Assembly (NCBI GenBank): GCA_029863105.1
Contig: JAOTWC010000050.1
Span: forward strand, 1-9,258
Direction: 5' to 3'
DNA: 9,258 nt
From: Gemmatimonadota bacterium
GTDB taxonomy: Bacteria > Gemmatimonadota > Gemmatimonadetes > Palauibacterales > Palauibacteraceae
In this document: one piece after another, positions 6,598 through 9,258 of the stretch
Layout of the letters: every line of letters starts with the position of its first letter
Numbering within the stretch: position 1 is the first letter of the stretch
Notes under the pieces: generated by a model
What the model saw: the letters and a program-made list of their open reading frames with translations, nothing else
What the model was told of the DNA's origin: nothing
Database searches by the model: none
Made by a program: the position numbers and the translations under genes

Positions 6598-7245
6598 ATG
6601 AACGTTCGCAAGATATCCGAGTCTTCGGTTCGCCGACTCTCCCTATACCTCAATCTTCTTCGTGAGATGTGTGACCGGGGAGCCGAACTCGTATCGAGCG
6701 CAGAGCTGGCGGACGGCAGCGGTACGACGGCCGCGCAGGTTCGTAAGGACCTCAGCAACTTCGGCTCGTTCGGCAAGCGCGGTCAAGGATATGCCGTAGA
6801 GGAGCTTAGGGCCCGACTCGAATCGATTCTCGGTCTGGTCCGCCCGCGCCGGGTGGCGGTTGTCGGCGCCGGCAAGATCGGATCGGCATTGCTCGGGTAC
6901 CGGGACCTCACGTCTCGCGGGTTCGAGATCATCGTGGCCTTCGACATCGATCCCGACAAGGTCGGCCGTACGGTGTTCGGAGTTCCCGTTCTTCCCATGA
7001 ATGAACTCGAGCATCGGCTGGCGGCGGACGGCATCGAGATCGTCATCCTCGCGACCCCGCCCGCGGTCGCCCAGGAAGTCGCGAATCGCGTAACCTCCGC
7101 CGGCGTGGCGGGGATTCTCAGTTTTGCCGCGTCGAAGTTGGAGACGGACGGATCCCTGGCGGTTCGCTGGATGGACGTCGCTCTCGAGCTGGAAGGACTC
7201 AGTTTTCTGATTTCGGCAGCAACCAACGGAGTGGAGGAACCGTGA
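6598..7245 (+). CDS. rex: Redox-sensing transcriptional repressor Rex
   Basis: Rex is a dimeric repressor that reads the NADH/NAD+ ratio: it holds its operator when NAD+ dominates and releases it when NADH accumulates, typically derepressing fermentation and anaerobic genes. The 215-residue product has the standard size. The N-terminal winged helix covers about residues 5-65 (SSVRRLSLYL; TAAQVRKDLSNFGSFGKRGQGY). The Rossmann domain has VVGAGKIGSAL with G90, G92 and G95, and the acidic strand end FDIDP (115-119). The ATG at 6598 is chosen because the sequence then begins like other Rex proteins. An in-frame GTG at 6553 lies inside the operator and would add 15 unrelated residues. No Shine-Dalgarno sequence precedes the ATG. 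The stop overlaps the arcA start as GTGA. Confidence 0.95.
   Translation: MNVRKISESSVRRLSLYLNLLREMCDRGAELVSSAELADGSGTTAAQVRKDLSNFGSFGKRGQGYAVEELRARLESILGLVRPRRVAVVGAGKIGSALLGYRDLTSRGFEIIVAFDIDPDKVGRTVFGVPVLPMNELEHRLAADGIEIVILATPPAVAQEVANRVTSAGVAGILSFAASKLETDGSLAVRWMDVALELEGLSFLISAATNGVEEP
7233..7237 (+). promoter_or_regulatory. Shine-Dalgarno sequence of arcA
   Basis: GGAGG lies at the very end of rex and ends 4 bases before the GTG at 7242. It is the strongest ribosome-binding site in the second operon and supports the GTG at 7242 over another in-frame GTG at 7251. Confidence 0.65.
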
Positions 7246-8465
7246 GTCGTGTGCGCGTCACGTCCGAGGTCGGCAGACTCCGAGCCGTCGTGTGTCACGC
7301 GCCGGGGCCCGAACTGCTCACCGTCACGCCGGCGAACCGTGCGGACTTCTTGTTTGACGATCTGCTGGACATGGAACGGGCACGCCGGGAGCACGCCGTG
7401 TTCACGTCCGTGCTGTCCCGGTTCACGGAAGTGCTCGAGGTGGCGGATCTTCTGAGAGATACGCTGGCGGTTCCCGAAGCGCTCGATGAACTACTGACGG
7501 CGGCCGGCGATGCCATCCGCGAGCGGGCAGCGGGTGCGAACGTCGACGAAGTGGTGTCCCTGTTCATTCGGGGAGAGGAACACCGGGGAGGCTCGCTGGC
7601 AGACCTGGTCAATGAAGCCGGCTATTCGCTTCCACCGTTGCCCAACCTGTTCTTCACGCGCGATTCGGCGGCGGTGGTCGGCGAGCGTGTCGTCGTCGCG
7701 TCCATGCGGCACGAAGTTCGCTGGACGGAAGAACTCCTTTCACGCACTCTGTTTCGGTACCATCCGCGGCTCCGGAACGGCGGGATCGTGTATGACGGAG
7801 CGTCCGAGCGGAGGCTGAACGTCAGAGTGGAAGGCGGAGACGTGCACGTCTTGCGGCATGACCTTCTGCTCGTGGGCCTGTCGGAACGCACCAGCGCCGC
7901 AGGGATTGATCTACTGGCCCAGCGGTTGTTCGCGGAGACGGAGGTCACCGACATCGTGGTCGTGCTTCTGCCGGCCCATCGTTCGGCCATCCACCTCGAC
8001 ATGATCTGGACGGCGCTGGACCGGGACCTGTGCTGCGTCTACCCACCGTACTTCATCGGGCCGACCCGGCGACCGGTCGTGCATTTGCGGCGTTCGAAAA
8101 CGGGCGTACGTGAGGTAGACGGGCTGTTTTCTGTGCTCAAGGAACTCGGACAGCCGATGGAACCGCTGTTCTGCGGAGGTGAGAAGCGCACGGTGCAGGA
8201 ACGTGAGCAGTGGGGTAGCGGCTGCAATTTCGTGGCTGTCGCACCGGGTCAGGTGATCGCGTACGGGCGTAACGAGCATACGCTGGACGCTCTCGCGACG
8301 GGAGCAGGATTCCGCGCCATCCCTGCCGAGCAATTTCTGACAACGCCAGACCTGCCCCCTCCTGGGGATCGCATCGCCATTACGTTCGATGGCTCCGAGC
8401 TGGTCCGGGGTGGGGGTGGACCCCGCTGCATGACGATGCCGATTCTGCGAGACGACGCGGCGTGA
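7242..8465 (+). CDS. arcA: Arginine deiminase
   Basis: Arginine deiminase hydrolyses L-arginine to citrulline and ammonia, the first step of a pathway that, with ornithine carbamoyltransferase and carbamate kinase, makes ATP without oxygen and raises pH. The 407-residue length is typical. Active-site landmarks of the guanidino-group-modifying superfamily are in order: NLFFTRD with D141, EGGDVHVL with E197, HLDM with H251 and D253, and the nucleophile in GGGGPRCMTMPI, C396. The E-to-H spacing (54 residues) equals that in Pseudomonas ArcA from memory. Related hydrolases such as agmatine deiminase or dimethylargininase have different length and flanking motifs, so they are unlikely. The gene overlaps both rex and the following exonuclease gene by four bases (GTGA each). 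The partners arcB, arcC and an arginine/ornithine antiporter are not in the window. Confidence 0.92.
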   Translation: MSRVRVTSEVGRLRAVVCHAPGPELLTVTPANRADFLFDDLLDMERARREHAVFTSVLSRFTEVLEVADLLRDTLAVPEALDELLTAAGDAIRERAAGANVDEVVSLFIRGEEHRGGSLADLVNEAGYSLPPLPNLFFTRDSAAVVGERVVVASMRHEVRWTEELLSRTLFRYHPRLRNGGIVYDGASERRLNVRVEGGDVHVLRHDLLLVGLSERTSAAGIDLLAQRLFAETEVTDIVVVLLPAHRSAIHLDMIWTALDRDLCCVYPPYFIGPTRRPVVHLRRSKTGVREVDGLFSVLKELGQPMEPLFCGGEKRTVQEREQWGSGCNFVAVAPGQVIAYGRNEHTLDALATGAGFRAIPAEQFLTTPDLPPPGDRIAITFDGSELVRGGGGPRCMTMPILRDDAA

Positions 8466-9258
8466 GCCGGCCCGGTCTCGCCTTTGATTCGGCCACGCCC
8501 CTCCTGGGCAGGGCGCTCGAGCGCATCACGCAGGGACCGATCGCCACGGCGGATCTCGCCCGCGAGCTATTCGAGCTGCGACAGGCGCCGGAGGGACTCG
8601 CCGCCCGTCTCGTATACGACCTGCTCGGCTCGGACGATCGCGTCGCGGTAGACACCCGCGGCTTCTGGTCCGTCGCGACGGACCCGCGGGATACGGGTCC
8701 GGCGGCGGTACGCCTGTCGGAGCTCGAGTTCGCGGTGGTCGATGTCGAGACGACGGGGTCGAGAGGTGAGGACCGGGTCATGGAGATCGCGTGTGTCCAT
8801 GTGGCGGGCGGCGAGATCCTCGGGCGGTACAGTACGCTGATCGACCCGGGGTGCTGGATCCCGGAGCGGATCAGCCGACTCACTGGCATCGACGTTGCCA
8901 TGGTGTGCCAGGCACCGCGATTCGAAGAGGTCGCGGTCGTGATTCGCCGAGCACTGAACGATCGCGTGTTTGTCGCGCACAATGCGCGGTTCGACTGGCG
9001 GTTCGTGGCTGATGAAATGCGGCGCGCACGTGCGGAGGTCCCGCGCGGCGACCAGTTGTGCACCGTCCGATTTGCGAAGCGGGTGTTGCCGGGTCTGCGC
9101 CGCTGGGGTCTCGACTCCCTGATCGCTTACTACGGACTGGAGTGCCGGGCACGTCACAGGGCCTGGGGCGACGCGCTCGTGACCGCCGAGATCCTGCTGC
9201 GGCTTCTCGAGGCCGCAGATCGCAAGGGTGTCTGTGAATGGGAGCAACTGCAGCTCTG
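8462..9258 (+). CDS. DnaQ-like DEDDh 3'-5' exonuclease with N-terminal extension (3' end missing)
   Basis: An open frame from the GTG at 8462, which overlaps the arcA stop as GTGA, runs without a stop to the right edge: 265 full codons. Residues about 90-255 form a DEDDh exonuclease fold: VVDVETTG with D94 and E96 (bases 8741-8749), LIDPG then ISRLTGI as in DnaQ proteins, AHNARFDWRF with H173, N174 and D178, and RHRAWGDA with H232 and D237. Such domains proofread as the epsilon subunit of DNA polymerase III or trim DNA or RNA in repair. The first 85 or so residues, including ATADLARELFEL and DDRVAVDTRGFWSVA, look like a small winged-helix-type domain and are not part of core DnaQ. In some bacteria DnaQ domains are followed by a UvrC-like GIY-YIG nuclease; the missing 3' end prevents a check. 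The start has no clear Shine-Dalgarno sequence. Confidence 0.85.
   Translation, partial: MSRPGLAFDSATPLLGRALERITQGPIATADLARELFELRQAPEGLAARLVYDLLGSDDRVAVDTRGFWSVATDPRDTGPAAVRLSELEFAVVDVETTGSRGEDRVMEIACVHVAGGEILGRYSTLIDPGCWIPERISRLTGIDVAMVCQAPRFEEVAVVIRRALNDRVFVAHNARFDWRFVADEMRRARAEVPRGDQLCTVRFAKRVLPGLRRWGLDSLIAYYGLECRARHRAWGDALVTAEILLRLLEAADRKGVCEWEQLQL

Noticed and set aside
1..9258. Mobile elements, CRISPR arrays, tRNA or rRNA genes, prophage parts
   Set aside because: No transposase or integrase motif, spaced direct repeats, tRNA-like cloverleaf or rRNA core sequence was seen. The window is almost wholly taken up by assigned genes.

Overview
The window is dense, high-GC bacterial chromosome (clearly above 60% G+C by eye). 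Every gene lies on the + strand and there is essentially no free intergenic space. No mobile element, CRISPR array, tRNA or rRNA was seen. The mixture of universal housekeeping genes, a SpoIIE/RsbW/STAS partner-switching module, an NADH-sensing Rex repressor and an arginine deiminase suggests a free-living bacterium that meets low oxygen. The window carries no decisive taxonomic marker. A little-cultured high-GC lineage such as Gemmatimonadota or a related FCB-type phylum is my guess, held loosely.

Region 1 (1-3074) is a run of overlapping housekeeping genes: the 3' part of recJ (single-strand DNA exonuclease), rsmD (16S rRNA G966 methyltransferase), coaD (phosphopantetheine adenylyltransferase, CoA synthesis) and pta (phosphate acetyltransferase). 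The junctions are four-base ATGA or GTGA overlaps. The pta frame is broken by one apparent extra base near 2270. The remaining coding sequence is intact, so this is either a sequence error or a very recent mutation.

Region 2 (3071-5700) is a compact partner-switching cassette: a STAS anti-sigma-factor-antagonist-like protein, an RsbW/SpoIIAB-like serine kinase fused to a degenerate receiver domain, and a GAF-SpoIIE serine phosphatase. These are the parts needed to phosphorylate and dephosphorylate the STAS protein. No sigma factor or other output is encoded here. The cassette is followed 8 bases later by rsmA (16S rRNA A1518/A1519 dimethyltransferase), which closes the apparent operon.

Region 3 (6510-9258) is a second operon. 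An 88-base gap holds a plausible promoter and a perfect 18-bp Rex operator (6551-6568). It is followed by rex, arcA (arginine deiminase) and an incomplete DnaQ-like DEDDh exonuclease gene running off the window, all joined by GTGA overlaps. The layout implies that Rex represses its own operon and that arginine deiminase is made when NADH/NAD+ rises. That link is inferred from the operator and gene overlaps and has not been shown experimentally.
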